The notes: generated from the sequence alone by a model not told the origin. A stretch of DNA of 35,073 nucleotides from Eisenbergiella porci (GCF_009696275.1 NZ_VUMI01000059.1:1-35073); one strand, 5' to 3'; shown: positions 16,026 through 24,439, numbered from the stretch's first letter. Program-made: numbers and translations.

Positions 16026-18446
16026 ATGGATATTACAGGCAAACTGACAGAAGAACTCAAGGTAGAGCGCTGGCAGGTGGAAGCCGCCGTCAAGCTTATT
16101 GATGAAGGCAACACCATCCCCTTCATTTCCCGTTACCGCAAGGAGGTTACAGGCTCCCTCAACGACGAACAGCTCCGTGATCTCTACGAACGGCTGAATT
16201 ACCTGCGCAATCTGGAGGAAAAGAAGGAACAGGTTCTTGCCAGCATTGAAGAACAGGGAAAACTGGACGAAGAGCTTAAGGCCAGGATCCTGGCGGCCGA
16301 AACTCTGGTAGTGGTGGAGGATCTTTACCGCCCTTACCGCCCCAAACGCAAGACAAGGGCCAGCGTGGCCAAGGAAAAGGGCCTGGACGGCCTGGCACAG
16401 TTCATTCTCGCCCAGGAAACCGACCGCTCCCTGGAGGAAGAAGCAGCCAGATACATCAGTGAGGAAAAGGGTGTGGAAAGCGCCGCGGACGCTCTGCAGG
16501 GTGCAAAAGATATCATCGCAGAGGCAGTTTCCGATGAAGCCGACTACCGAATCTATATCCGCAGCATCACCTTTGAGGAGGGAAAAATCACCAGCACGGC
16601 CAAGGATGAAAAAGCCGCCAGCGTTTATGAAATGTATTACGCTTACGAGGAGCCGCTGAAAAAGGCCGCAGGCCACCGCATCCTCGCCCTCAACCGCGGA
16701 GAGAAGGAAAAATTCCTCACCGTAAAAATCGAAGCCCCGGAAGAGAGGATTCTCCGCTATCTGGAAAAAAAGGTAATTACGAAAGAGAACCCTGTCACCG
16801 GCCCTGTTCTCCGGGAAGTGATTGCAGACAGCTATAACCGCCTGATCGCTCCGGCCATCGAAAGGGAAATCCGCAGCGACCTTACGGAAAAAGCAGAGGA
16901 CGGCGCCATTTCCGTTTTCGGAAAGAACCTGGAACAGCTCCTCATGCAGCCTCCCATCGCCGGCAAGGTGGTGCTGGGCTGGGACCCCGCCTTCCGTACC
17001 GGCTGCAAGCTGGCGGTGGTGGACGCTACCGGAAAGGTGCTTGACACGAAGGTGATCTACCCCACCGCCCCTCAGAACAAGGTGACGGAAGCCAAAGCGG
17101 AGCTGAAAAGACTGATTAAAAAATACAATGTATCCCTGATTTCCGTAGGGAATGGAACGGCCTCCCGTGAGTCTGAGCAGGTAATCGTAGACCTGATTAA
17201 AGAGCTGGACACCCCGGTCCAGTACATTATAGTCAACGAAGCCGGCGCGTCCGTTTATTCCGCAAGCAAGCTGGCCACCGAGGAATTCCCCAACTTTGAT
17301 GTGGGACAAAGAAGCGCCGCTTCCATTGCAAGACGCCTCCAGGATCCCCTTGCGGAGCTGGTAAAAATCGACCCCAAATCCATCGGCGTCGGCCAGTACC
17401 AGCATGATATGAACCAGAAAAAGCTGGGAGAAGCCCTCAGCGGCGTGGTGGAAGACTGCGTAAACCGCGTGGGCGTGGATCTGAACACCGCCTCCGCCTC
17501 CCTGCTGGAATACATTTCCGGCATCTCCAAGACAATAGCCAAAAATATTGTGGAATACCGTGAGACAAACGGCCGCTTTACCAACAGAAAGCAGCTGCTT
17601 AAGGTAGCCAAGCTGGGTCCTAAGGCGTTTGAACAGTGCGCCGGTTTCATGCGCATTCAGGACGGTGATAACCCGCTGGATGCCACCAGCGTCCATCCGG
17701 AATCCTATGAAGCGACCATGAAGCTTTTAGACAGGCTGGATCTGACCATGGAGGATGTGAAAAAGCTGCAGGCGGAGGCAAAATCCGCGAAAGCCGCTCT
17801 CCGCCAGCAGCCCGCCTCCCCTCAGGGCCGCGGCCAGAAGCAGATGCCGCAGAACCAGAAAAATATCGTCATCCGCAACACCAATACCGCCATGGGAAAA
17901 GCCCTGGCTGCGGCCATGGGCGGCGCGGTGCTTCAGGAAGAGCCGGCCGGCAAAAAAGCAGCTTCCGTTCCCACAGGCAGAATCGATACTGGAGCCGCCG
18001 CCTCTGCGGGAACAGCCCCCGCAAGCCTGGAACGCCGTGTCCGTGACAAGAAGAAAATGGCGGAAGAGCTGGGAATCGGTGAAATCACCCTTACCGACAT
18101 CCTTAAGGAACTGGAAAAACCGGCCAGAGACCCCAGAGAAGACATGCCTGCCCCCATCCTGCGCAGCGACGTGCTGGACATGAAGGATCTGAAGCCCGGC
18201 ATGATTCTCAAGGGAACCGTGCGAAATGTGATTGACTTCGGTGTTTTTGTGGATATCGGCGTCCACCAGGACGGCCTTGTGCATATCTCCCAGATTACCG
18301 ACCGCTTTATCAAGCATCCTCTGGAAGCAGTGAGCGTAGGCGATATTGTGGATGTGAAGGTTCTGGACGTGGATCTTGCCAAGAAGAGGATTTCCCTCAC
18401 CATGCGTCTTGATCAGGAAACTCAGAAAAACAATAAAAACAAATAA
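16026..18446 (+). CDS. tex: Tex-family S1 RNA-binding transcription accessory protein
   Basis: An 806-aa protein with the Tex layout: an N-terminal helical region (TEELKVERWQVEAAVKLIDE; TIPFISRYRKEVTGSLND), a YqgF/RuvC-like domain (LGWDPAFRTGCKLAVVD), a helix-hairpin-helix region (LNTASASLLEYISGISKTIA) and a C-terminal S1 domain (about 718-792: GTVRNVIDFGVFVDIGVHQD). Tex binds nucleic acid and is linked to transcription and RNA handling. Between the HhH and S1 parts there is a long low-complexity stretch rich in Gln, Ala and Pro (about 579-665), which makes the protein longer than the common length of about 720-770 aa. It ends at a bidirectional terminator. Confidence 0.93.
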   Translation: MDITGKLTEELKVERWQVEAAVKLIDEGNTIPFISRYRKEVTGSLNDEQLRDLYERLNYLRNLEEKKEQVLASIEEQGKLDEELKARILAAETLVVVEDLYRPYRPKRKTRASVAKEKGLDGLAQFILAQETDRSLEEEAARYISEEKGVESAADALQGAKDIIAEAVSDEADYRIYIRSITFEEGKITSTAKDEKAASVYEMYYAYEEPLKKAAGHRILALNRGEKEKFLTVKIEAPEERILRYLEKKVITKENPVTGPVLREVIADSYNRLIAPAIEREIRSDLTEKAEDGAISVFGKNLEQLLMQPPIAGKVVLGWDPAFRTGCKLAVVDATGKVLDTKVIYPTAPQNKVTEAKAELKRLIKKYNVSLISVGNGTASRESEQVIVDLIKELDTPVQYIIVNEAGASVYSASKLATEEFPNFDVGQRSAASIARRLQDPLAELVKIDPKSIGVGQYQHDMNQKKLGEALSGVVEDCVNRVGVDLNTASASLLEYISGISKTIAKNIVEYRETNGRFTNRKQLLKVAKLGPKAFEQCAGFMRIQDGDNPLDATSVHPESYEATMKLLDRLDLTMEDVKKLQAEAKSAKAALRQQPASPQGRGQKQMPQNQKNIVIRNTNTAMGKALAAAMGGAVLQEEPAGKKAASVPTGRIDTGAAASAGTAPASLERRVRDKKKMAEELGIGEITLTDILKELEKPARDPREDMPAPILRSDVLDMKDLKPGMILKGTVRNVIDFGVFVDIGVHQDGLVHISQITDRFIKHPLEAVSVGDIVDVKVLDVDLAKKRISLTMRLDQETQKNNKNK

Positions 18447-18454
18447 AGACATAT

Positions 18455-18497
18455 AAAAATGCTGCAGCCAAGGATACCGGGACTGCAGCATTTTTTC
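18455..18497. terminator. Bidirectional Rho-independent terminator between tex and the alpha/beta hydrolase
   Basis: AAAAATGCTGCAG (18455-18467) and CTGCAGCATTTTT (18483-18495) are perfect 13-bp arms. The flanking A and T runs serve both the plus-strand tex gene and the minus-strand hydrolase gene. Confidence 0.92.
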
Positions 18498-18523
18498 ATG
18501 CTACGGACATAATACGGACAGTT

Positions 18524-19231
18524 TTAATTCTGCGGCTGGATTCTGTTTTCCGTTTCCAGCAAAAAAACATCCACGCTTTTATTGAAGGCCTCCCACTTCC
18601 TGGAGGCAATAAAATGATCCCCCTCCAGGATGACCAGCTTGCTTCCGGGTATGGATCTTGCTATCAGCTGTGTATGGCTCAGCCGGATCATATCCCTTGT
18701 TCCGGCAATCACGAGAACCGGCATCTGCAAAGAGAGAAGCTCCTCCGGATCAATATGCGGCTGCGTCACCATCAGCCCCAGCATTTCCTTATTGAGCACC
18801 GCCTTTTTAGAAAACAACGCTATCAGGGAAAACATCAGATACCCCATAACAATGGGAAGCTGAACGGAATTTTTAACGCCTTTGGGAAACAAATTGGCCC
18901 CGTTTAAAATCAGCCTGCCAACCCGTCGGGGATGCCGCAGCGCGAAGAGCAGGGCGATGTTGGCCCCATCGGAGAAACCCAGGATATCAGCCTGCTCCAG
19001 TCCTTTTTCATCCATAAAGGCTTCCAAATCCAAGGCAAACTGTTCCAGCGTGAAAGGCGCTTCACCTCTGGGCGACTTCCCATGCCCCCTGGTGTCCAGG
19101 GCATATACATGATATTTTTCAGAAAAGAAAGAAATCTGATGCTCAAAATATTCTGCGCTTTCACCGTTTCCATGAAGGAGCAGAAGCGGCGTCCCCTTCC
19201 CCTTTTCCAGATAATGCAGCCTGATGTCCAT
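18524..19231 (-). CDS. Alpha/beta hydrolase
   Basis: A 235-aa single-domain hydrolase. It has LLLHGNGE at the oxyanion region (17-24), DTRGHGKS, the nucleophile elbow GFSDG with Ser87, Asp180 (IAGTRDM) and His206 (EGDHF), so the catalytic triad is complete. I chose ATG 19231 because GGAGG lies just before it; longer in-frame starts run into the M15 peptidase gene. There is no signal peptide, so it is cytoplasmic. Its substrate is unknown. It lies 53 bp after the M15 peptidase on the same strand and may share its transcript. Confidence 0.88.
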   Translation of the reverse strand: MDIRLHYLEKGKGTPLLLLHGNGESAEYFEHQISFFSEKYHVYALDTRGHGKSPRGEAPFTLEQFALDLEAFMDEKGLEQADILGFSDGANIALLFALRHPRRVGRLILNGANLFPKGVKNSVQLPIVMGYLMFSLIALFSKKAVLNKEMLGLMVTQPHIDPEELLSLQMPVLVIAGTRDMIRLSHTQLIARSIPGSKLVILEGDHFIASRKWEAFNKSVDVFLLETENRIQPQN

Positions 19232-19284
19232 AAACACCTCCACTTTTATAACAATTAAAATAGCTGAACCGTTTCCCGCTTCCC

Positions 19285-20070
19285 CTACTTCTGCGGCAGG
19301 GCCTTCTGGAAATGCTGGTAATCCTTCATGGTTTTCCAGTTTCCGCCCCAGGTGAAGCCATGCTCCGTAAATAGCTGGTAACACAGATCATTTTTATCTA
19401 TTTTGGCCGGAAAATCCAGGCTCCTGTCCGCATATATTTCACTGGCGGTCGGAGAGACCCTTCTTTTGCCGTTGGGATAGGTTACATAGGGGTTATACAG
19501 CGGATTTATATCAACGGCCAGCCCGTAGGCATGCCTGGAAAGGCTGGAGGTGCCGTCCACCACCCGGTAATTAAAGCAGGAGGTATTATTTGCCTCCATG
19601 GAAAGCGTATCGTCACCGCCGTATTCATCGATCAGCCGTATCCGTTCTATCGGATATGACGCCTGATAAAGCTCATAGAAAATTTCAACCAAATCCTGGG
19701 CAATCGCCTGGTTGCATATGATTTCCCCCACCTGCGGCTGTCCCTCAAAGTCCATATACAGCACCTGCAGATATGTAAGCTCCTCATAGGGAACAATACA
19801 CCCCTCCCCATAAGAAATTCCGGTAATCTTTTCCTTCACCGCATCACTTAAGGATTCATAAAAGAAACCCTCCTGATAAGTCACCCGGTCGGCCTGAGGC
19901 ACAGCAGACTGCGCTGCAGCACCTTCCTCTTGATTCCCACTCACGTTTTCCCCTTCGGACGCTAACGTCCCCGCCGCACATAAGGGCAGCGGAACCGCCA
20001 TGCAAAAAAGAAGACATAGAAGAAAAACAACAGCGCCGCCTGATAAAATGTTCTTATTTTTGGTTATCAT
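19285..20070 (-). CDS. Exported M15-family (VanY-like) peptidoglycan carboxypeptidase
   Basis: A 261-aa protein with an N-terminal signal or anchor segment (about 9-33), a low-complexity linker (about 35-60) and a C-terminal M15 peptidase domain. Zinc ligands are visible as SRHAYGLAVDIN (His180, Asp187) and DYQHF (His253), preceded by WGGNWK. The family cuts peptide cross-bridges or stem peptides in the cell wall, and the protein should act outside the membrane. No resistance genes such as vanA or vanX are nearby, so a housekeeping wall role is more likely than glycopeptide resistance. Confidence 0.87.
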   Translation of the reverse strand: MITKNKNILSGGAVVFLLCLLFCMAVPLPLCAAGTLASEGENVSGNQEEGAAAQSAVPQADRVTYQEGFFYESLSDAVKEKITGISYGEGCIVPYEELTYLQVLYMDFEGQPQVGEIICNQAIAQDLVEIFYELYQASYPIERIRLIDEYGGDDTLSMEANNTSCFNYRVVDGTSSLSRHAYGLAVDINPLYNPYVTYPNGKRRVSPTASEIYADRSLDFPAKIDKNDLCYQLFTEHGFTWGGNWKTMKDYQHFQKALPQK

Positions 20071-20238
20071 AAATCAGCAAACCCTCCCTATAGAAACCTG
20101 TTATGCCTATTATTATAATCTATGCAGCCGATCCTGGCAAAAAGAATCTGAAAAAGCGAAAATCCGCCGTCCGGCATTGCGCTGTTCGTCCCGGCATTCT
20201 GTATACTTTTCAGAAAAAGTTTTGTAAAACACTCCATC

Positions 20239-20267
20239 ATGACAACTCCCGGAGGAACCGATATAAT
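20239..20267 (+). promoter_or_regulatory. Promoter of the nucleoside hydrolase-kinase pair
   Basis: ATGACA (20239-20244), a 17-nt spacer and a perfect TATAAT (20262-20267), with a leader of about 145 nt. Nothing else is seen between the M15 gene (starting at 20070 on the minus strand) and the hydrolase start at 20421. Confidence 0.7.
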
Positions 20268-20420
20268 GAAAGAACATGATACAAAAGTATAGTGGACCGG
20301 AAAACTGCGGATGCCTGTAACAGCCCGATTATCCATGCTGCCGCACCAAATGCAGTAAAGCTTCTGTTCACAGTAATTATTTGGTCAGCGCAGGCGGCGC
20401 CTGTGCCAAGGGAGGGGAAA

Positions 20421-21335
20421 ATGAATCAGGATATCTCTTACTTACAGCGCCTGAACCGGCCCGAAGGACCGGTCGATGTGGTTCTGGACACGGACACCTA
20501 TAATGAAATCGACGACCAGTACGCCCTGGCCTATCTCATCAAATCGGAGGAAAAGCTGCATCTGAAGGCTGTTTATGCAGCGCCCTTCCATAATGAGAAA
20601 TCCAGCGGACCAGAAGACGGTATGGAAAAAAGCTATCAGGAAATCCACCATATCCTGGACTTGATGGAAAAGCAGGAACTGAAGGAACACGTATACCGCG
20701 GCTCATCCCAATACCTTCCGGACGAAGAGACACCCGTTGCATCCGATGCCGCAGCGCATCTGGCCGCGCTGGCGCTTGGCTATACGCCGGAAAAGCCTCT
20801 GTACGTCATTGCCATCGGAGCCATTACCAATGTGGCCTCAGCCCTGCTCATGAAGCCGGAAATCAAAGACCGCATAGTTCTCATCTGGCTTGGCGGCAAT
20901 GCCCATGAATGGCCGGATAATAAGGAATTCAATCTTTTCCAGGATGTGGCTGCGGCGAGAGTGGTATTCGGCTGCGGCGCAGCTTTGGTGCAGCTTCCCT
21001 GCATGGGCGTGGTATCCTCTTTCACCACCGGCCCCGGCGAACTGGAGACTTTTCTCCGCGGCAAAAACAAACTGTGCGATTATCTGACAGACTACACGGA
21101 AAAGGAAGGCGCAGCCGGAAGCAAAAACAGCTGCTGGACAAGGGTGATCTGGGATGTCACCGCGGTGGCCTGGCTGCTGGACGGTGATTTCATGCGTGAC
21201 AGACTGGTGCCCAGCCCGATTCCGCAGTATGATCATCATTACAGCTTTGACCCCGGAAGGCATTTTATCAGATATGTTTACCATATTAACAGGGACAATC
21301 TGTTTGAGGATTTATTCAGAAAGCTTGCACAGTAA
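20421..21335 (+). CDS. Inosine-uridine-type nucleoside hydrolase
   Basis: A 304-aa member of the inosine/uridine-preferring nucleoside hydrolase family, which splits ribonucleosides into base and ribose. The N-terminal Asp-rich calcium and ribose site is DTDTYNEIDDQYAL (23-36), a variant of the classic DTDxGxDD; also seen are IAIGAITNVA and a WLGGNAHEW segment. The C-terminal RVIWDVTAVAW supplies the last conserved Asp. I chose ATG 20421, directly after GGGAGGGGAAA; a longer frame from 20292 is not supported. The next gene is a ribokinase-like kinase 62 bp on, so the pair likely runs nucleoside salvage. Confidence 0.88.
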   Translation: MNQDISYLQRLNRPEGPVDVVLDTDTYNEIDDQYALAYLIKSEEKLHLKAVYAAPFHNEKSSGPEDGMEKSYQEIHHILDLMEKQELKEHVYRGSSQYLPDEETPVASDAAAHLAALALGYTPEKPLYVIAIGAITNVASALLMKPEIKDRIVLIWLGGNAHEWPDNKEFNLFQDVAAARVVFGCGAALVQLPCMGVVSSFTTGPGELETFLRGKNKLCDYLTDYTEKEGAAGSKNSCWTRVIWDVTAVAWLLDGDFMRDRLVPSPIPQYDHHYSFDPGRHFIRYVYHINRDNLFEDLFRKLAQ

Positions 21336-21397
21336 ATATACAGTCCTGATGGACGTTTACGGCACATGACAGGATATAAGACAGATGGGAGCAAAAC

Positions 21398-22300
21398 ATG
21401 AAGATTTTAAATTTCGGTTCACTGAATATTGATAAGGTATATAAAGTGAAGCATTTTGTAAGGCCGGGAGAGACGATTTTTTCAGAAGAATATCAATGCT
21501 TTCCCGGTGGCAAGGGGCTGAACCAGTCCATTGCGGCAGCACGTGCCGGGGTTCCGATTTATCATGCCGGGACCATAGGCCCGGACGGCCGCTTCCTGGC
21601 GGAGCTGCTTAAGGAAAGCGGCGTGGATACCCGGTATCTGCGTGAGAACGGAAGCATTACAGGACATGCGCTGATTCAGGTTTCCGAAGAAGGGGAAAAC
21701 TGCATCATCCTTTTTAACGGCAGCAATTATGAGAACGGCAGAGAATTCATCAACCAGGTGCTGGAAGATTTCGGTGAAGGAGATATTCTGGTTCTGCAAA
21801 ACGAAATCAGCAACCTTCCCTATCTTCTTGAAAAAGGCGCCGCTATGGGAATGCGGATTCTGTTTAACCCTTCGCCGATGAATGAGAGCCTGAAAAAGAC
21901 GGATCTTTCCGGCGTCACCTGGCTGATGCTGAATGAAACGGAAGGAAATGACATTACAGGTGCCTCCGATCCCGACCGTATCACGGAGGTTCTTCTGGAG
22001 AAATATCCTCAAATGAAGGTAATCCTTACATTGGGCCGGAAGGGCGCTGTTTACAAAAGCGCGGAGGAATGTGTATATCAGCCCTGTTTTCCAGTGAATG
22101 CTGTGGATACTACAGCAGCAGGAGATACCTTCACCGGATATTTTATCGCGGCTATAGTGGAAGGGAAGACCATGCAGGAGGCGCTGCGTCTTGCCGCCTG
22201 CGCTTCTTCCATTACCGTATCCCGGGAAGGCGCAGCCGTTTCCATCCCTGAAAGAACCCTGGTTGACGAACGCCTGCGACAGCCTGTCAGCCCGCCATGA
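21398..22300 (+). CDS. PfkB family carbohydrate kinase, ribokinase-like
   Basis: A 300-aa sugar kinase. It has the PfkB signatures: CFPGGKGLNQSIAAARAG near the N-terminus and VDTTAAGDTFTGYF near the C-terminus, whose GD Asp is the catalytic base, plus NETEG and LTLGRKGAV. The NPSPMN and NETE segments fit ribokinase. Being next to a nucleoside hydrolase, it probably phosphorylates the released ribose to ribose 5-phosphate (inference). GGGAG precedes the ATG. Directly after its stop lies a decayed acetyltransferase fragment. Confidence 0.87.
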   Translation: MKILNFGSLNIDKVYKVKHFVRPGETIFSEEYQCFPGGKGLNQSIAAARAGVPIYHAGTIGPDGRFLAELLKESGVDTRYLRENGSITGHALIQVSEEGENCIILFNGSNYENGREFINQVLEDFGEGDILVLQNEISNLPYLLEKGAAMGMRILFNPSPMNESLKKTDLSGVTWLMLNETEGNDITGASDPDRITEVLLEKYPQMKVILTLGRKGAVYKSAEECVYQPCFPVNAVDTTAAGDTFTGYFIAAIVEGKTMQEALRLAACASSITVSREGAAVSIPERTLVDERLRQPVSPP

Positions 22301-22844
22301 TGAGGCGGATGACCATAATACAAAAAGGTATAAATACCAGCGGAAGGGTATTGGCACAGCGCTTGTAATGAATGGTATGAAGCTTGCGGCGGCATTGGGC
22401 TACACCGCCTGTATGGTATGCGGGAATCCCAGTGTCTACCGGGAAAAAATCAGCACAAACGGTTTGCCCTGCCTTCGTTTCTCGTTGATGTAGCCGTCCT
22501 GATACCTCTTCCTTTTCCGGATAAAAGCAGCACATGACAAAATCCATCAGATAGGGATTGCGCGACATGATGGCGGCCTTTTTCTGCGCAGAATAGGCCA
22601 GCAGCTCAAAAAAGTCAGTGATCTCTTTAAAATGGGCATCAACGACCTGAGCCGTCACAATTTGCTTTGTATAATCATAAATATACAGATATAAACTCTT
22701 TTTATTATGGAAATAGTAGAAAAGCAGCCCTTTGGATATCCCTGCCTTTGCGGCGATATCATCCGTGAATGCCCGCTTATATTCATGCGTGGCAAATACA
22801 TCCAGGGACGCATTGATTATTGCCTGCTGTTTTTCTTCGGGCAA
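22287..22844 (-). pseudogene. TetR family regulator with a replaced C-terminus
   Basis: The first 115-125 residues are a good TetR regulator: IINASLDVFATHEYKRAFTD, then the helix-turn-helix IAAKAGISKGLLFYYFHNKK (31-50), then the start of the ligand domain (ITDFFELLAYSAQKKAAIMS). From about 22485-22455 onward the frame runs antisense through the GNAT fragment, so the C-terminal ligand and dimer half is missing and replaced by unrelated residues. The start appears to be TTG at 22844 with no clear ribosome binding site. It is divergent from the riboswitch promoter. The DNA-binding domain could still be made, but a working regulator is unlikely. Confidence 0.75.
22335..22451 (+). pseudogene. GNAT acetyltransferase fragment
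   Basis: The plus frame reads YQRKGIGTALVMNGMKLA and then LGYTACMVCGNPSVYRE. This is the acetyl-CoA-binding motif A and the following strand of a GNAT N-acetyltransferase (Q-x-x-G-x-G/A). There is no plausible start or N-terminal half before it, and similarity ends after about 39 residues. It is only a remnant of a gene of about 150-170 codons, and it overlaps antisense the tail of the TetR frame. Confidence 0.75.
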
Positions 22845-22904
22845 ATGAACGTGCGAAGAAACGTATGCGGAGAAAAATATGCAGACAAACGGACAATCCG
22901 CGCC

Positions 22905-22932
22905 TTGACATTTAATAAAATCCTGCTATGAT
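22905..22932 (+). promoter_or_regulatory. Promoter of the FMN riboswitch-ribU unit
   Basis: A perfect TTGACA (22905-22910), a 16-nt spacer and TATGAT (22927-22932). Transcription would start about 20 nt before the riboswitch core. Confidence 0.85.
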
Positions 22933-22960
22933 AATAGAGTAACAATTTAATAAAGGTAAA

Positions 22961-23107
22961 GTTCTTCAGGGTTGGGTGTAATTCCCTACCGGCGGTGACG
23001 CTGCAGTTGATCCACTACAGGTGCAGACAAGTCCGCGACCCGCGTCATGCGGCTGATCCGGTACGAATCCGGAACCGACAGTAAAGTCTGGATGAAAGAA
23101 GAAAATC
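22961..23107 (+). ncRNA. FMN riboswitch (RFN element)
   Basis: The hallmark segments are in order: AGGGTTGGGTGTAATTCCC, CTACCGGCGGTGA, ACAAGTCCGCGACCCGCG, GATCCGGTACGAATCCGGA and ACCGACAGTAAAGTCTGGAT. It binds flavin mononucleotide and, with the terminator at 23179-23208, should switch off ribU when FMN is plentiful. Confidence 0.96.
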
Positions 23108-23178
23108 ATGCATGGATACCTGTTTTTACGCCGTTTGGTTTACAGAGGCAGCAGGTGTTTTCCAGGGATTGGATATCT

Positions 23179-23208
23179 GCCCGGAGAATCATTTCTCCGG
23201 GCTTTTTT
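23179..23208 (+). terminator. Riboswitch expression-platform terminator
   Basis: GCCCGGAGAA (23179-23188) and TTCTCCGGGC (23193-23202) are perfect 10-bp arms with loop TCAT and six T. It lies between the aptamer and ribU, as needed for transcription control. Confidence 0.92.
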
Positions 23209-23299
23209 GATACCTTCCTTTCATGAAGCATCAGAAGAATTTTCCTTGTCTTACGCAATAACTCCGGCTGGCCGGAGAAAGAAAAGGAGAGTATACATA

Positions 23300-24025
23300 A
23301 TGAATGATTTAGCAGCGTCCTTCGCGGAAAACCTTATTTTTGTCCTGGAGTTTCTGGGGCTTGTGGCCGCCATGGTAATCATCGCCTACGTGGTGGAAAA
23401 ATGGGAACGAAAGAAAAACGGAAACAGGGAACGTACCCTCACCACCAGAAAAATAGCCATGATAGGCGTATTTTCGGCGATAGCGGTCATCCTGCACATG
23501 CTGGATTTCCCCATCCCCTTTGCCCCGGAATTCTATAAAATGGATTTCAGCGAGCTTCCTGCCCTGATCGGCGCATTTGCCTTTGGCCCGGTGGCGGCGG
23601 TCATGATTGAGTTCTGCAAAATTATCCTGAAGCTTCTGTTTAAAGGAACCTCCACCGCATTTGTAGGAGATCTGGCCAATTTTATCATTGGCTGCAGCTT
23701 CCTGCTTCCTGCCTCTATCATATACCTGTTCCGCAAGAACAAGAAAAATGCCATAATCGGCTGTGTTGTGGGAACACTTGTAATGACGGTTTTCGGAACT
23801 GCCTTCAACGCGGTGTACCTGCTCCCCAAATTTGCAGAGCTGTACGGAATGCCGTTAGATTCCATTGTCGGCCTGGGCCACGCCATCAATCCCTCCATCA
23901 ACAGCGTGACTACGCTTGCATTATTTGCCGTAGCGCCCATGAACCTGATGAAAGGCGGCATCGTTTCCATAGTAACCATGCTGATTTATAAAAAACTCAG
24001 CCCCATCCTGCACAGCAAAAAATAA
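23300..24025 (+). CDS. ribU: ECF transporter substrate-binding component RibU (riboflavin)
   Basis: A 241-aa membrane protein with about six helices. An N-terminal extra helix (about 8-32) comes before the S-component core (TTRKIAMIGVFSAIAVILHM; FYKMDFSELPALIGAFAFGP; LKLLFKGTSTAFVGDLANFI). The DFSELP and KGTSTAFVGDLAN patterns are typical of RibU. It captures riboflavin and works with a shared EcfT-EcfA module encoded elsewhere. I chose ATG 23300, after AAAAGGAGAG; a longer frame from 23108 runs back through the terminator. The FMN riboswitch in its leader supports riboflavin as the ligand. Confidence 0.94.
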   Translation: MNDLAASFAENLIFVLEFLGLVAAMVIIAYVVEKWERKKNGNRERTLTTRKIAMIGVFSAIAVILHMLDFPIPFAPEFYKMDFSELPALIGAFAFGPVAAVMIEFCKIILKLLFKGTSTAFVGDLANFIIGCSFLLPASIIYLFRKNKKNAIIGCVVGTLVMTVFGTAFNAVYLLPKFAELYGMPLDSIVGLGHAINPSINSVTTLALFAVAPMNLMKGGIVSIVTMLIYKKLSPILHSKK

Positions 24026-24032
24026 TAAAAAA

Positions 24033-24063
24033 GGCAGGCTATTGCGGCCTGCCGGGTTTTTTT
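24033..24063 (+). terminator. Rho-independent terminator of ribU
   Basis: GGCAGGC (24033-24039) pairs with GCCTGCC (24047-24053) and is followed by GGG and seven T. Confidence 0.88.
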
Positions 24064-24071
24064 GAGGGAGG

Positions 24072-24096
24072 GCCGGCATCTTTTCCGGATGCCGGC
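24072..24096. repeat. Second perfect hairpin after ribU
   Basis: GCCGGCATC (24072-24080) and GATGCCGGC (24088-24096), a perfect 9-bp stem with a 7-nt loop and no T-tract on either strand. It sits downstream of both ribU and the convergent 69-aa gene, so it may protect 3' ends. Confidence 0.6.
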
Positions 24097-24229
24097 AAGT
24101 TATGAAAAAGAAATCTATCTAAAATTTTCTTATTGGCTTTGTATAGGTATAAGATAACATTTAAGTGTGTAGGAATCGTGATGGAATTTTGAAGAAACTG
24201 TGAAGCTTTTGGGACTAAAAAATGAATCC

Positions 24230-24439
24230 TCAGCTCAGTTTTTCCGAAAAACCTGATTCGCCGGAAAGCCCGTTCACCAGATTTTCCATTTCCTGTTTTG
24301 ACTGCACATGCCTTGAACGGTCAATCACATCCTGCCTTGCACTTTCGCTCATGGAAGAAAAAGTCCGCATGGCATCCATATTCTGCGCCAGGGCCATTCC
24401 CAGCCCCAAAGGTATCCCGTCATCGTTTAAAAGACTCAT
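24230..24439 (-). CDS. Small conserved protein of unknown function, 69 aa
   Basis: The protein begins MSLLNDDGIPLGLGMALAQN and continues with SMSESARQDVIDRSRHVQSK and a Gly/Ser C-terminus. It is polar and helical with no signal peptide or membrane segment. I recognise the GLGMALAQN...AM...F..(M/L)S pattern as common in small clostridial proteins with no known role. GAAGGAG is well placed before ATG 24439. It stands alone, convergent with ribU and divergent from the efflux operon. Confidence 0.75.
   Translation of the reverse strand: MSLLNDDGIPLGLGMALAQNMDAMRTFSSMSESARQDVIDRSRHVQSKQEMENLVNGLSGESGFSEKLS

Noticed and set aside
15957-17696. 579-codon open frame antisense to tex
   Set aside because: It is a shadow of tex with no start signals; the Gly/Phe/Val-rich product has no family resemblance.
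19285-20070. Glycopeptide-resistance VanY
   Set aside because: The domain is M15/VanY-like but no vanA, vanH, vanX or two-component genes are nearby; a general wall peptidase is the safer call.
20292-20420. Longer N-terminus for the nucleoside hydrolase
   Set aside because: It begins only about 25 bp after the -10 box, has no ribosome site and does not match the family; ATG 20421 follows GGGAGGGG.
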